Source: Gautieria morchelliformis (lineage: Eukaryota; Basidiomycota; Agaricomycetes; Gomphales; Gomphaceae). Taken from it: a DNA stretch of 64,000 nucleotides. Below the pieces are notes generated by a model. The model did not search any database. It was given only the letters and a program-made list of their open reading frames with translations, and was not told where the DNA came from. Location of the stretch: the NCBI GenBank assembly GCA_015179125.1, contig WHVA01000066.1:1-64000 (forward strand), written 5' to 3'. Position 1 is the stretch's first letter, and every line of letters starts with the position of its first letter. Positions 10,844 through 22,000 of the stretch are shown here, one piece after another. A program made the position numbers and the translations under genes.

Positions 10844-11702
10844 ATTGCACCTCTATATAAGCAGACCCCACAGGGCGGTTAAGGCTAGCTGACTTCGTGC
10901 GGGGCCCGTCGTACGCTCGTCTCCCATCGCTGACGCCTTGCTCGCCGTATGCCCAGTCGCTCTCGCCATCATCCTCTAGCGAAGTCCCCTCTCACCCTTC
11001 AAAAATGGTGAGGGCGGCTCCGGTCGTAGATGGTTCCAATGCGCTGAGACGCTAGCCTCTGTCTGAGGCGAGGTTTTCGCCTGTAGGTAGCCCATCCCAC
11101 CTTGGTAAGCCACCGCACTGCTACATGCCTTCTAGTCACTGATCGCCGCTCAGCTTTAAGGTGGGCTCAATCGCGTCTTTCACCCGTATGCATCCGGTGG
11201 ACCATGGAGGCCTCTCCGGTACCCCTATCGCACATCTCCCCATGGTTGCGCCAATTGATGTTTGTCTAGCTCGCCTCCACCTGTCTTCGTGCTGCCCGTA
11301 GGCATCACGTCCCCTTGTTAGGCACCACTGCTTTATGGATACGTGCCTGTTGCACGACGCCATACTGCTGCAAGTATCTATTGCAGTGTACTACCATGAC
11401 ACGGCGCCGTACGTCTACAAGTAGGTCCCTCGCTGAGTGTCTTGTCCTTCCTCGTTGACTGCCGAACATCCCATTAGCACGGCGCCAACCTCGGGCATCG
11501 ATCTACTTCGCCCGTAGAGTTCTACACAAGTTCGGCGACGACACGCATCCATGTGGCACGCTGCCGTGTTTCTGCAACAACTGCTGCTCTCGTTCATCGA
11601 CTTTAGTTGACGCCCCCTCGCCCCCGGGCATCGGCCGCGCACCTGGGCAAATATATAAGTAGTCGCGGACCCTGCTGCACACCCTGGTGGTCCTAAAAGC
11701 TA

Positions 11703-11826
11703 TGTTGAGCATGCTGGCTGCGTTGAGCATGCTGGCTGCGTTGAGCATGCTGGCTGCGTTGAGCATGCTGGCTGCGTTGAGCATGCTGGCTGCGTTGAGC
11801 ATGCTGGCTGCGTTGAGCATGCTGAG
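11703..11826. repeat. 18-bp minisatellite, about 7 units
   Basis: GTTGAGCATGCTGGCTGC is repeated head to tail and ends in GAGCATGCTGAGCATGCTC. Copy B has only a relic of one or two units (near 29000-29040), so the expansion happened in copy A. Confidence 0.9.
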
Positions 11827-13239
11827 CATGCTCAGAGAGCTTCGGGCAGCATACTGATACCCTGCGAATACTCGGCCATCCCGGCTGCCGAGTATGGTCA
11901 TTTGCATGGGGTTCGACTATCTGCATGCTGGAGCTCGGCTATCCCTGCCGCCGAGTATACCAAGGTGTCGGGGTGCAGCGCGGTCTTCGGCCAGCACGAT
12001 CAATTCTTCACATGGTACGTTCGCCACACTTTAGCTCTTGCGACTCGTTCTGACCCTGACTTGCGCTGCGCTGCAGGGGGCCCGTGATGTGGAGATGATG
12101 GTCCTTGGGTTGGGGCGGCCACCAGGTCATGAGAAGGTGTAGCCGTACCCAGGTGTGGTGGGGAATTTGGAGCGATTCTTGATTGGATTGGTCATCTTCG
12201 GAATTATTCAAAGTACATTAACCAGCGACCTTGCGTGGCAATGCATTCATGAACCGGGAACCTTCGTGTGTGAACTAAGCATTGGCAACGACTACAATTC
12301 GCAGATGGCGTTTGAACAAGAAATCATCAAATAAGGTACACATGGTGATCCCCTGTAGCCACGGCAGCCGAAACTTAACATTTAGCGTCGGCCAGACTCT
12401 TGGTGGCCTTGTTAATTTTCCTAACCCTAGATGTCAGCGCAGCTGCTAATACTGTCAATTTTCAATTCAGCTATAGAACTGCCAAGTCCTTTCCCCCTTT
12501 GTTTCGCTCTGGCGACGCCGTGGATTGCACTCACTCCAGGGTTTCCGACCTACCGGGAAAATGTCTATGCACCTTGAACTAGACCTACACCATACGCACC
12601 CACAATCCCCTGCTCGATTGCTAGTCGTGTCGACAAACCAAACCGCGCTGACCCTCTGAGCCTCCCTCATAAATGAATGACACCAAACATGAACCCGTCC
12701 AATTTTCCTATCTCGATCTCCCTCAAGGGGAGCGTTTCGTCTTTACATTGTACATCACCACCCCATTCATTTCTGATTAATGGCATCATCACCTGCTCCT
12801 GCCAGACTCGCAAGCTCACATTGGGAAGTAGGTTAGCATTTGCATGTACACCGTGATGTGGATGAGCATCTACCTATTCTTCAGTCGCGCGTCAGTACTC
12901 GGTATGCTAACCCCCATTCTCGCTCCCACTCTTTCTTCTCCTCGCTCTTGGGAATGCGTGGCCAGAGCGTTCTGGCTGGCCGAGCAGGACTCGACCTTTC
13001 AACTGTTTAATCTTACCTCGTGCTGGGCGCTTGCACCTGTCCGTAATTAAGTTTGAAACCCAGCTAGGTCATAATGGACAGAAACGCGAAATTTCTAACT
13101 CCTTATCAGCAATTATTAATCAAGTATTCGCCCTCACTGTCTCGACTCGTCGATGTGAGTAGTGAATTACAGTAATGTCGCCTTTATTTATTACACCCAA
13201 ATACATGGTCTCACACTACGGCATCACAATATCAGGCTT

Positions 13240-13560
13240 TCAGTATCCTAAGCTCTTACCAAGCTCAACGAGGCTTTGCTCGAGACTGATCCATCCCCTG
13301 AGGATCTCTGAAGACTCCGTAAATTCCAGCCTTTGCACCCATGGTTCACATCCTTCGATGTCCTCTGGAACTTGTGCGTTCGGGAAATGCTTGCGATATA
13401 TCCCGTATACCTGGTTCCAGTCAAATCGTTCGGCTACCACCAAGTATCGTTTCCCCCCCAAGGAGGGCGTCGTGAGGGCCAAGAAAAGCAGCCGGCTGCA
13501 GTCGCGGACATCGACAAACCACTCTTCCACAAGGTAAGTGGTGCTATGCAAAGGAAGAGG
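13240..13560 (-). pseudogene. C-terminal relic of an NAD(P)-dependent dehydrogenase (GRE2/DFR-like)
   Basis: The minus-strand frame has FVDVRDCSRLLFLALT, then GGKRYLVVAERFDWNQV and a C-terminal part ending LGKSLGY and TGA. This matches the C-terminal third of extended short-chain dehydrogenases (GRE2-like ketoreductases, dihydroflavonol reductase family): a VDVRDVA-type strand, a GG-R-[FL] strand and a W-Q helix. The NAD-binding Gly motif and catalytic YxxxK are absent. Sequence upstream (above 13573) does not continue the family, so it is a fragment. Its site between the inverted repeats A and B suggests it was carried or trapped there. Confidence 0.6.
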
Positions 13561-13572
13561 GACCTGACTCAC

Positions 13573-14108
13573 GGTTGGGGAGGGATTTGGCCCCGGCTGT
13601 GTCGTTTTTCAGGCCAGATGCCGCCGCGCCCAGTGTTAGAGATAGTGCGCCATGCAACATGGGTCCCACATCAGCAAAACTGAAATAAAATGACAAGGTC
13701 TTATAAAGACTTGCCAGCACCGCCAGGGGTGTCAGGTACACCAGTCTGCTACACCATCTCCCACCGCTATATATTAGCTTATATATAACAGTCCCCTTTG
13801 CGCATATCTGCAAACCTTGCACATATCTGCCAGCCTTGGGAATAGTTACCAAGGCACCATTGGTGTTGTAAGGCCTGGCGAGGGTCTGCAATAATAACAG
13901 ATGACTGCCATTATAGCAGATTATCCCCAGCATCGGTCAGCTCATACTAGCCGGTACAGTTGCTTAGATCAGCATTCACAGAACATTCAGACCAGTGCAC
14001 AGAAAGAGCAAAAGATGTTCACTGTGATTCATAAAATGCAATAATTACATGTGATGCACGCTTTACATCGGCATCTGCAACCTTGCTGTAATGCAGCTCC
14101 TGCCCCAC
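13573..14108. other. Non-coding stretch
   Basis: Nothing recognised apart from short open stretches without domain content. It lies between two gene relics. Confidence 0.35.
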
Positions 14109-15149
14109 TCAACTATACAACTCATGAGCACGGGGAAATTTTGCAGCGTTGACCACCGGTGCAGCACTTGAGGTGCGAGAAGGACTTTGCTTCAATATCC
14201 AGCAGCGTGAAAAGGCCTTGTGCATCGGTGCAACTGTCAAGGGATGGACGACCTTCTCGACGGCCACCCGCTCTCCCTCCCCGACCATGTACACAATGAG
14301 GGCCCTGTACTTCTCGACGATTTCTTCATTTGTCAGTGGCGTCTTCACGCCCCTCGGCTTCATGACGGTGACACTCAGATGTTGCTCGCCCTCCAAATAG
14401 CATATCGTCACCCTCGTGCATAGCGCCTTTTCCCATCCGAGCCCGTCAACTTGGGAGATGAGCTCCCAGAGCTTGGGCCAGTTGTGGTTCGCCTCGCCGA
14501 AACGTCTTCATCGGGCCCGCGCCATCGGTGAGCTGAGCCGCGGCGACGTAGGCTGCGTTCGTCTGGGCGCCAATGACGTTGATGGGAAATGTGGCTTCTA
14601 GTCGCCGTGTTTGAATGTGGGCTCGCTCACCTTGACGGTGATCGCGCTGATGCCGCCCATCCGGAACCCCTCCGACTGCTGCAACTCACGGATACAGTCG
14701 ATCTAGGCGCAGAACCCTGCCATGCAGGGGTAGGGCTTGACTCAATGTTGATCCGCCTGCCACGTCGTTCCGAGGTCCCTGGCCACCTCCTCGGGCCTCG
14801 CAGGTTCTGAGCCGTGAGAGAAGGTGGAGAGGAAGCCGCCGGACTCCCTGTCGAAGATGGTCTTGATGCAGTGTAGTTGCCGCAAGCCAGGAGGTTGGCC
14901 AAGAGGCACGCGAACCCGTGCTGCATGTGTTTGACAGAGGACTCGAACTGGGTGGACATGAGCCTGCAGGCCTGGGTGCACGCCATCCCGAATACGTCCG
15001 CCGTCTGGTCCATGTCGAGCCCGAAAAGCTTTCACCAGGCCACGGCGGCTGCACTGGGACCAAAGACCGCGCCGCTGTGCCAGCCGCAGGACAGGACTGA
15101 CAGGATTTAACCCCCGTTTCCCCAACCGCGGGCTGACCTCGTAGCCCAC
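14109..15149 (-). pseudogene. MmgE/PrpD family protein relic
   Basis: Three frames together give the C-terminal two thirds of an MmgE/PrpD protein (2-methylcitrate dehydratase/cis-aconitate decarboxylase fold). In order: STQFESSVKHMQHGFA (about 14960-14910), KTIFDRESGGFLSTFSHG (about 14870-14810), EEVARDLGTTWQ, a KPYPCMAG-like piece with a stop (about 14735-14710), GAQTNAAYVAAAQLTDG (about 14570-14520) and the C-terminal PLTNEEIVEKYRAL (about 14330-14290). Frame changes and stops exclude a functional product. The N-terminal part is missing. Confidence 0.75.
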
Positions 15150-16080
15150 TATGAGTGACGACAGCAGTCTTTCACAAGAGCAATGTTGTCAATATATGCC
15201 ATTCTAAGTCTGAAACTTGTCAAGTTCTGACAAGCTCAAACGAAGAGATGTGAAACGTGATGCATGTCCGAGAAAGGTCAAAAAAGAACAGGAGAGCTCA
15301 AACAATACATTAACAGCAGCACAAAGATGAGAAGAATTGGAGATTTGGATCTCAACAAAGGAGATGTGGTGGTGCAAAGTGTTGTTTGTTTGGTTCCGTA
15401 CATAGTTCGGAGGTCACGTGCATGGCTTCGAGTGGTTGGAACATCGGAGTTTGAAAGGACTTTGGAAATATATGCAGCACTAATGACGGCTATGTGTCGG
15501 CATGATACAAGCAAGGATAGGATAATGTTACAGTAATCATAGACCTGACATATTAAATGCTATGATGGTAGTACTAAAGCCTAGTACATTGGTGACCGCC
15601 TTAGGAACAATAGTCTACCACTGGTTGGGAGTCCACACGCTGACAGTTTCCCTGCAAGGGAATATCAGCACGGTAGCAGGTCTGTATGAAGATGTGCAAG
15701 AGTATAGCAGTCTGTTGCATCACTTGCCAGCATATACCAGTCTGTCACTAACCTTGCCACGTTATCGGGTGACCATTGTGAAGCCGGGATGGCCGTTGTG
15801 TGGCCACTACCTGCAGTGACCGGCCATATATGGCCTGGTTTGTGGGAAGTCAAAATGGCTTACAATTAAAAAACAGATCTAGGCGGTTTTGCTGATGCAT
15901 GGTCGTCCCCGGCAATGTGGTTACCACCGTCGAGCGTTGAGGGTGGAAAGATATCCGACGATCTTGTGTCGGACGCTATCGTGCAGTGGCGTGCGGAGCC
16001 TGGCACGGATACGGATGGGTGGTGGTCGAGACATGCCACCAGGTAACTTACTCTCGGGGTATTCACGCTCTTTGCGACCC
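15150..16080. other. Intergenic stretch, no gene recognised
   Basis: A 90-codon open stretch at 15264-15536 and another at 15562-15819 have no recognisable domain. Nothing else is seen before the solo LTR. Confidence 0.35.
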
Positions 16081-16561
16081 TGTCAGGGGACACCCTGTTT
16101 TCCATTTCCAGTTCCGACACCACACCCAGTTCCGCCTCCACTTCCGACTCCGCTTCCGGTTCCGATTCCATCTCCGCCTCCGCTTTCAGAAATGATTCCG
16201 CTTCTGGGAGAACTTCCACCAGTTCTGTTCGCCTTGCCAGTTCCACTCCAATTTCCGAGTTCCACTCTCGGAACAGTGTCGGATTTCAAGCGACTCGCAT
16301 AATAGGTGGCATCAAGGGTCGATCAAGGGTCAGGGCGATGCAGGGTTGATGGCGGGTGCCAAGTGTTGTCCCTGGCTGCGCAGCATAGTATAATACGGGC
16401 TCACTGACATTGGGGGTCCTTAGACTTTTCTCTTTGGATTTCCCCTTGTCAGGTGAGAATCCCCCCTCTTGTATACTCTGCCTATTTATACAGACTTTGG
16501 ATTTCCCCTTGTCAGTTGTGTGGTAGTGTGATCTCCACGACCAGCCAGGGTTGCCCGTACA
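16081..16561 (+). mobile_element. Solo LTR of the chromovirus family, TSD GACCC
   Basis: It starts TGTCAGGGGACACC and ends GCCCGTACA. Identical 5-bp flanks GACCC (16076-16080 and 16562-16566) show insertion followed by LTR-LTR recombination. It lies only 109 bp from the full element at 16671, in the same orientation. Confidence 0.92.
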
Positions 16562-16670
16562 GACCCTGCTAGAGCGCTCTATCGGTGCGTACCCTGAGGC
16601 CTGAGGTCGCGTCATGTGCAAAGACTGTCGTCTGTCGTGGATCACATCATGGCCTCGCTCTTCAAGCCCC

Positions 16671-17134
16671 TGTCAGGGGACACCCTGTTTTCCATTTCCA
16701 GTTCCGACTCCATTTCCGACTCCGCTTCCGGTTCCGATTCCATCTCCGCCTCCGCTTTCGGAAATGATTCCGCTTCTGGGAGAACTTCCACCAGTTCTGT
16801 TCGCCTTGCCAGTTCCACTCCAATTTCCGACTTCCACTCCCGGAACAGTGTCGGAAATCAAGCGACTCGCATAATAGGTGGCATCAAGGGTCGATCAAGG
16901 GTCAGGGGGATGCAGGCTTGATGGCGGGTGCCAAGTGTTGTCCCTGGCTGCGCAGCGTAGTATAATACGGGCTCGCTGACATTGGGGGGTCCTTAGACTT
17001 TTCTCTTTGGATTTCCCCTTGTCAGGTGAGAATCCCCTCTCTTGTATACTCCGTTCATTTATACATACTTTGGATTTCCCCTTGTCAGTTGTGTGGTAGT
17101 GTGATCTCCACAACCAGCCAGGGTTGCCCTTACA
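16671..17134 (+). repeat. 5' LTR of chromovirus
   Basis: It begins TGTCAGGGG and ends CCCTTACA. TATAATA at about 16961-16967 lies some 30 bp before TTAGACTTTTCTC (16993-), the probable transcription start. The first 170 bp are rich in TTCCGA/TTCCGC repeats. Confidence 0.93.
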
Positions 17135-17136
17135 GC

Positions 17137-17146
17137 AGAAAAGTCT
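17137..17146 (+). other. Self-priming primer binding site of chromovirus
   Basis: AGAAAAGTCT, 2 nt after the LTR end, is the exact reverse complement of AGACTTTTCT at 16995-17004, which is placed where transcription should start. This matches the Tf1/sushi fold-back priming arrangement and replaces a tRNA site. Functional use is inferred. Confidence 0.75.
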
Positions 17147-17321
17147 CTCCCCTAGAGGACCGGCGGTCGTACTGCGCGTTGCATTCGCCATAGGTGCGTT
17201 CGGAATCGGAGACAGCGACTCAGAGATCGCAACCTCTTCCGCACACACAGCATACGACAGCCCCTCTTCTTACGTCGAGCTCCCAACCTCGGAAATCCCG
17301 TCCCATATTTCTCCTTCCAAC

Positions 17322-18496
17322 ATGGATCCAGATGATCGTCTTCGGAATATGGAGGAGGAATTGACGCGGAACCGGATGAAGACCGACGCGATTGAAACAG
17401 CCTTACAAGCGATTTTGGCTAAGTTAGATATTCCACAAAGTGGTGGAAATGAAATGCTGGATGATCCGGATTTTGGAAAAGTGGAACTAGCGGAAGAGAG
17501 AAAGTCCGCGAAGTTAGCAAAGGTCAAACCCACAACTCCGGCGGACTTTGACGGAGATCGGGAGAAGGGACGCGCATTCTTCAACACATGCAGCATCTAC
17601 TTCGCAATTGTCGAAGACCTCTTTCCGAACGACCAGGCTCGGATTCACTGGACATTGTCCTTTTTCAAATCGGACCACGCAGCCCGTTTTGCAAACAAGG
17701 TGATCCGACATGAAGCAAAGGGCAAGGGGAACTAATTCCAGGACTGGGACGCCTTCGAGAAGACATTTTCCGACCAGTTCTGCCCGAAAAACGAGCAGCT
17801 CACAGCCCTTACGAAGCTCGAGGGGACAACCTGGTACCAGGCCAAGGATCCGGTCGACGACTACATCGATCGCTTCCAGGAGCTCATCGACCTTGCGGAG
17901 TATGACGACGACAAGACGATCGTCATCAAATTCCGACGAGGACTTGATCCGACACTCCAGAACCAAGTTGCGCTGCTTGGGGATGGAGCTCCGGATTTTG
18001 ATGACCCGGAAGGGTGGTACCAAGCTGCACAGAGGGTGTCCCGGAACAGGGAAGCAAATGAGGCCTTCGTAGAGACGAGCTGGAACATGACACGCAGTTC
18101 CACTCATCCTACTCCACCTGTGCCAAAACCCGGAAGCGCATTCATTCCCACACGGAAAATATTTCCGATGCTTGCTCCGCCTGCTCCTATTAGGAACCAT
18201 AGCCCTCCTCCCTCGAAGAGTGGCCCTGCCCCGATGGATGTTGACCGCATGCGCAGAAAAGGCCACGGAACTATCCCTGCTTCCGCTGTCGACAACCAGG
18301 CCACTATGCTCGCGAGTGCCCCCAAGCCTTTGATATCCGGCTTATGACCACAGAGGAGAAACTCGAGCTCCTTCCAGAGTTCCTCGCGCTTGTGGACATA
18401 AGCGGAGTGCCCACTGCGGAAGGAATTTCCGAAAATGCGGAACATGGTCCACCGGAAGCGGAAGATGCGTCGGATTTTGTGACACGCAGCGGGTGA
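17322..18496 (+). pseudogene. Gag of chromovirus
   Basis: The chosen ATG begins MDPDDRLRNMEEEL, a short coiled coil. A gag domain follows: PADFDGDREKGRAFFN near 17540, then, after an in-frame TAA at 17733-17735, WDAFEKTFSDQF to the GLDPTLQNQV region near 17960. A one-base shift near 18250-18270 leads into a CCHC knuckle CFRCRQPGHYAREC (about 18272-18312). It ends TGA at 18494-18496. Without the stop and shift this would be a normal Gag length. It would form the particle and bind element RNA. Confidence 0.85.
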
Positions 18497-19049
18497 GATG
18501 TGTGCCCCTGCTGCCTGTACATAACCGGTTTGCCTGTCTTGAAGTAGAGAATGAAAAGCCCCCACTCCCCTCACTTCGTACAGACCCACCGGATAAAGTC
18601 ATACAAAAACCAAATCCGACACCCCATCCATCTCGCATCCGCCCTTGGGAGAGACGCCTTCCAAAGCGCTATGTTGTTGCTGCCACCCCTGGCCCCAAGT
18701 CACTAGTCATTAAGGTGGAGATCCAGACACAGATACGGCGGAAGTCAAATCCGGACCCGCCCTTGTCGATTGCGGGGCCACTGGTCAGTTTATGGATCGG
18801 GACTATGTGGAACGGAACCGACTGACCACCCGGAAGTTGCAACATGCAATCCTGGTGTTCAATGTGGATGGAAGCCCCAATGAGGCAGGGTCCATCACGG
18901 AGATAGTAGACACAATTCTCCGCTACGATGGACACTCAGAACGCACTTCCTTTGCAGTCACCAGCCTGGGGAAGCAGGACATCATCCTCGGGTTTACCTG
19001 GCTTCAGGAGCACAACCCGGAGATCAATTGGAAGACTCGGAGGTACTGA
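18497..19049 (+). pseudogene. Aspartic protease part of chromovirus pol
   Basis: A linker in one frame (18493-18760) shifts to a second frame carrying the catalytic DCGATGQFMD (about 18765-18795), then a flap-like region and the ILGFTWLQEHNPEINW strand (about 18985-19035). DCGATG replaces the usual DTGA-type motif and is common in this fungal clade. A second shift near 19045 is needed to enter the long RT-integrase frame. The protease would process Gag and Pol in the particle. Confidence 0.8.
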
Positions 19050-22000
19050 TGAGTCGATGTCCAGCCAAGTGTCACATGTGCAGGTCGGAAGTGCGGAAGG
19101 AGCGCCAGGAGCAGCGGAAGACCGAACGGCTCATACAGACATGTCGTTCTGGCCCCCATCCACTGCTTGCAGAAGAAGCCTCGGAAGCGGAATTTGAACC
19201 GGATCCCACTTCCGATTCCGATTCCGATTCCGACGTCATCCGACTCGGCCCGGAAGACATTCTGGCGGAAGGGGAGCGCTTGCTGTACGTAAACCTTCCG
19301 CCGGAAGCGGAACACATCCGCGCCACCGGAAATATTTCGCAACGCCTTGCTGAAGCCTCCAAAAGGCATGATAGAGTAGAGGCAGAAATTCCGGAGTACC
19401 TGCGAGAGTTCGAGGACGTCTTTTCCAAGGAGTCGTTTGATACCCTGCCTCCACGGAAGCTGTGGGACCACGCCATTGAGTTGGAGCCTGGGTCAAAGCC
19501 CACCAACTGCAAAGTCTACCCGCTGTCACCCAAGGAGCAGGTAGAGCTCGATGCATTCCTTGCAGAAAACCTCCGTACAGGGAGGATCCGCCCCTCCAAG
19601 TCACCCATGGCATCTCCGGTGTACTTCATCAAGAAGAAGGATGGCTCGCTCAGACTTGTGCAGGACTACCGGGCCTTGAATGCGATCACGATCAAGAACC
19701 GGTACCCCATTCCACTCATTTCCGAACTGATCACACAACTCCGCGGGGCGAGGTACTTCACTAAGCTGGATGTCCGCTGGGGCTTCAACAATGTCCGGAT
19801 CCGGGAGGGAGACGAGTGGAAGGCCGCATTCCGCACCAACCGAGGACTCTTTGAGCCACAGGTCATGTTCTTTGGCCTCACCAACAGTCCCGCCACGTTC
19901 CAGACGATGATGAATGACATTTTCCGTGACATGATAGCAGAAGGGGTTGTCTGCGTCTACCTCGATGACATCCTCATCTTCACAAAAACAATGTCCGAAC
20001 ATCGGGAAGTCGTGCGGAGAGTGCTGGAATGGCTCCGGGAGTACAACCTGTGTCTCAAGCCAGAAAAGTGCGAATTTGAGCGGACACGGATAGAGTATCT
20101 TGGGGTGATTGTGTCGGAAGGAAAGGTGGAAATGGACCCAGTCAAAGTTTCCGGTGTATTGGATTGGCCCGTGCCGCGAAACAAGAAGGAGGTCCAGTCC
20201 TTCGTTGGGTTTGTCAATTTCTACCGGCGGTTCATCAAGGACTTCTCCTGCCACGCCCATGCCCTCTTCGAGCTCACCAAGAAGGAGGTTGGATGGCGGT
20301 GGGGAGAGCCGGAACAGGCTTCCTTTGACAAACTCAAGGAGCTGATCACTTCCGCCCCGGTCCTGATCTTTCCCGACGACTCTCGCCCTTATCGAGTCGA
20401 GGCGGATTCTTCCGACGCAGCTACCGGAGCGGTCTTGTCACAGCAGTCATTGGAAGATGGTGGGGGGTGGCATCCGATTGCCTTCTTCTCTAAGAGCCTT
20501 ATTCCGGTCGAGCGGAACTATGAGATCCATGACAAGGAGATGCTGGCAATCATCCGAGCGCTGGAGGAGTGGCGACACTTCCTCGAGGGTGCTCTATGCC
20601 CTTTTGAGATCTGGACAGACCACAAGAACCTCGAGTATTTCCGCACGTCTAAGAAGCTAAACCGACAACAAGCACGGTGGTCCCTACACCTGTCCCGGTT
20701 TGACTTCATGCTCCACCACCGCCCCGGCCGCACCATGGGAAAGCCCGATGCCCTATCCCGCCGCGCGGATCATGGAAGCGGAAGTGGAGACAACGCGGAT
20801 ATGACACTGCTCCGCCCAAGTCTCTTTGCAATCCGTGCCCTAGAAGGAGTGACTGCAGTTGGGGCGGAAGCGGAAATGCTCTGGGATGTCCGGAGGCAGT
20901 ACCGGAATGGAGAGAAGGAGGAGTCGGTGGTGAAGGCAGTGGAGGAACTCCGGAAAGGGCACTCACGGTCTGTACGGGCAGCGGGATGGTCGGAACGCGA
21001 TGGACTGCTCCACTTCAGAGGCAAGGTCTATGTTCCAGGTGGGGCAGACCTCCGCCGTCGCATCGTGTCCCAGCACCATGACACACGGGTCGCTGGGCAT
21101 GCTGGCAGGTGGAAGACGCTGGAGTTAGTGGCTCGGAATTACTGGTGGCCTCAGATGTCCCGCTACATCGGACAGTACGTGAAGACGTGTGACCTTTGTC
21201 TCCGAACCAAAGCGCAACGACGTCCGCCCGTCGGAGAACTTGTTCCGCTCCCGATTCCCGAGTCCCGCTGGGACACTATCAGTGTCGACTTCATCGTTGA
21301 ACTCCCAGAGTCTCATGGCTACGATGCGATCATGAACGTCGTGGATTCGGTAAGCAAGGTGTCCCACTTCATTCCGACGCACACGATGATCACAGCCCTC
21401 GGAGCGGCCCGCCTGTTCCTTGCACATGTCTGGAAGTTGCATGGGCTCCCGAAGCAAGTTGTTTCCGACCGAGGTCCGCAGTTTGTCGCGGAACTGACTC
21501 GGGAGCTCTACCGACTGCTCGGAATAAAGCTGGCTACCACCACGGCGTACCATCCGCAGGGTGACGGACAGACGGAACGGGTCAATCAGGAGTTGGAGCA
21601 ATATCTCCGCCTCTTTGTCAATGAGAGGCAGGATGACTGGGATGAATTACTTCCGCTGGCGGAATTCCAATACAACAACCATGTCCATTCCGCCACACAA
21701 CAGACTCCCTTCATGCTCGACTCCGGACGACACCCGCGGATGGGCTTCGAACCACGCCAGGCTGACTCCCGACTCAAGACGGTCAATGAGTTCCGAGACC
21801 GCATGGACTCCACCCTTTCGGAAGCCAAGTCGGCCCTTGCGAAGGCCAAGGATGACATGGCAAGGTACTACAACCAACGCCGGGTTCCTGCCCCGGAGTA
21901 CCAAGTTGGAGACAAGGTGTACCTAGATGCAAGTGACATCCGCACCACACGCCCTTCGCAGAAGCTTTCCCACCGCTACCTTGGGCCCTTCACAGTGACG

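Larger units (their letters stand above)
10675..13060 (+). repeat. Unclassified long repeat, copy A
   Basis: It is colinear, with many substitutions and small indels, with the reverse complement of 30060-27988 plus 23281-about 23130. Landmarks shared by both copies: TCCGGTCGTAGATGGTTCCAA (near 11020), CCCATTAGCACGGCGCCAAC (near 11470), ATATATAAGTAGTCGCGGACC (near 11655), the GAGTATTCG/CCGAGTAT block (near 11870-11960), the CACCAGGTCATGAGAAGG block (near 12120) and GTCGACAAACCAAACCGC (near 12630). TATA-like TATATAAG motifs occur at the start and near 11651. No protein domain is recognised. It may be a non-autonomous transposon or a subtelomere-like duplication. Confidence 0.75.

Noticed and set aside
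11415..11642. 75-codon frame in copy A with an equal-length partner in copy B (29099-29326)
   Set aside because: The two share start and end, but the middle is in different frames, so selection on a protein is not supported.
15264..15536. 90-codon frame between the MmgE/PrpD relic and a solo LTR
   Set aside because: No recognisable motif; left as intergenic.
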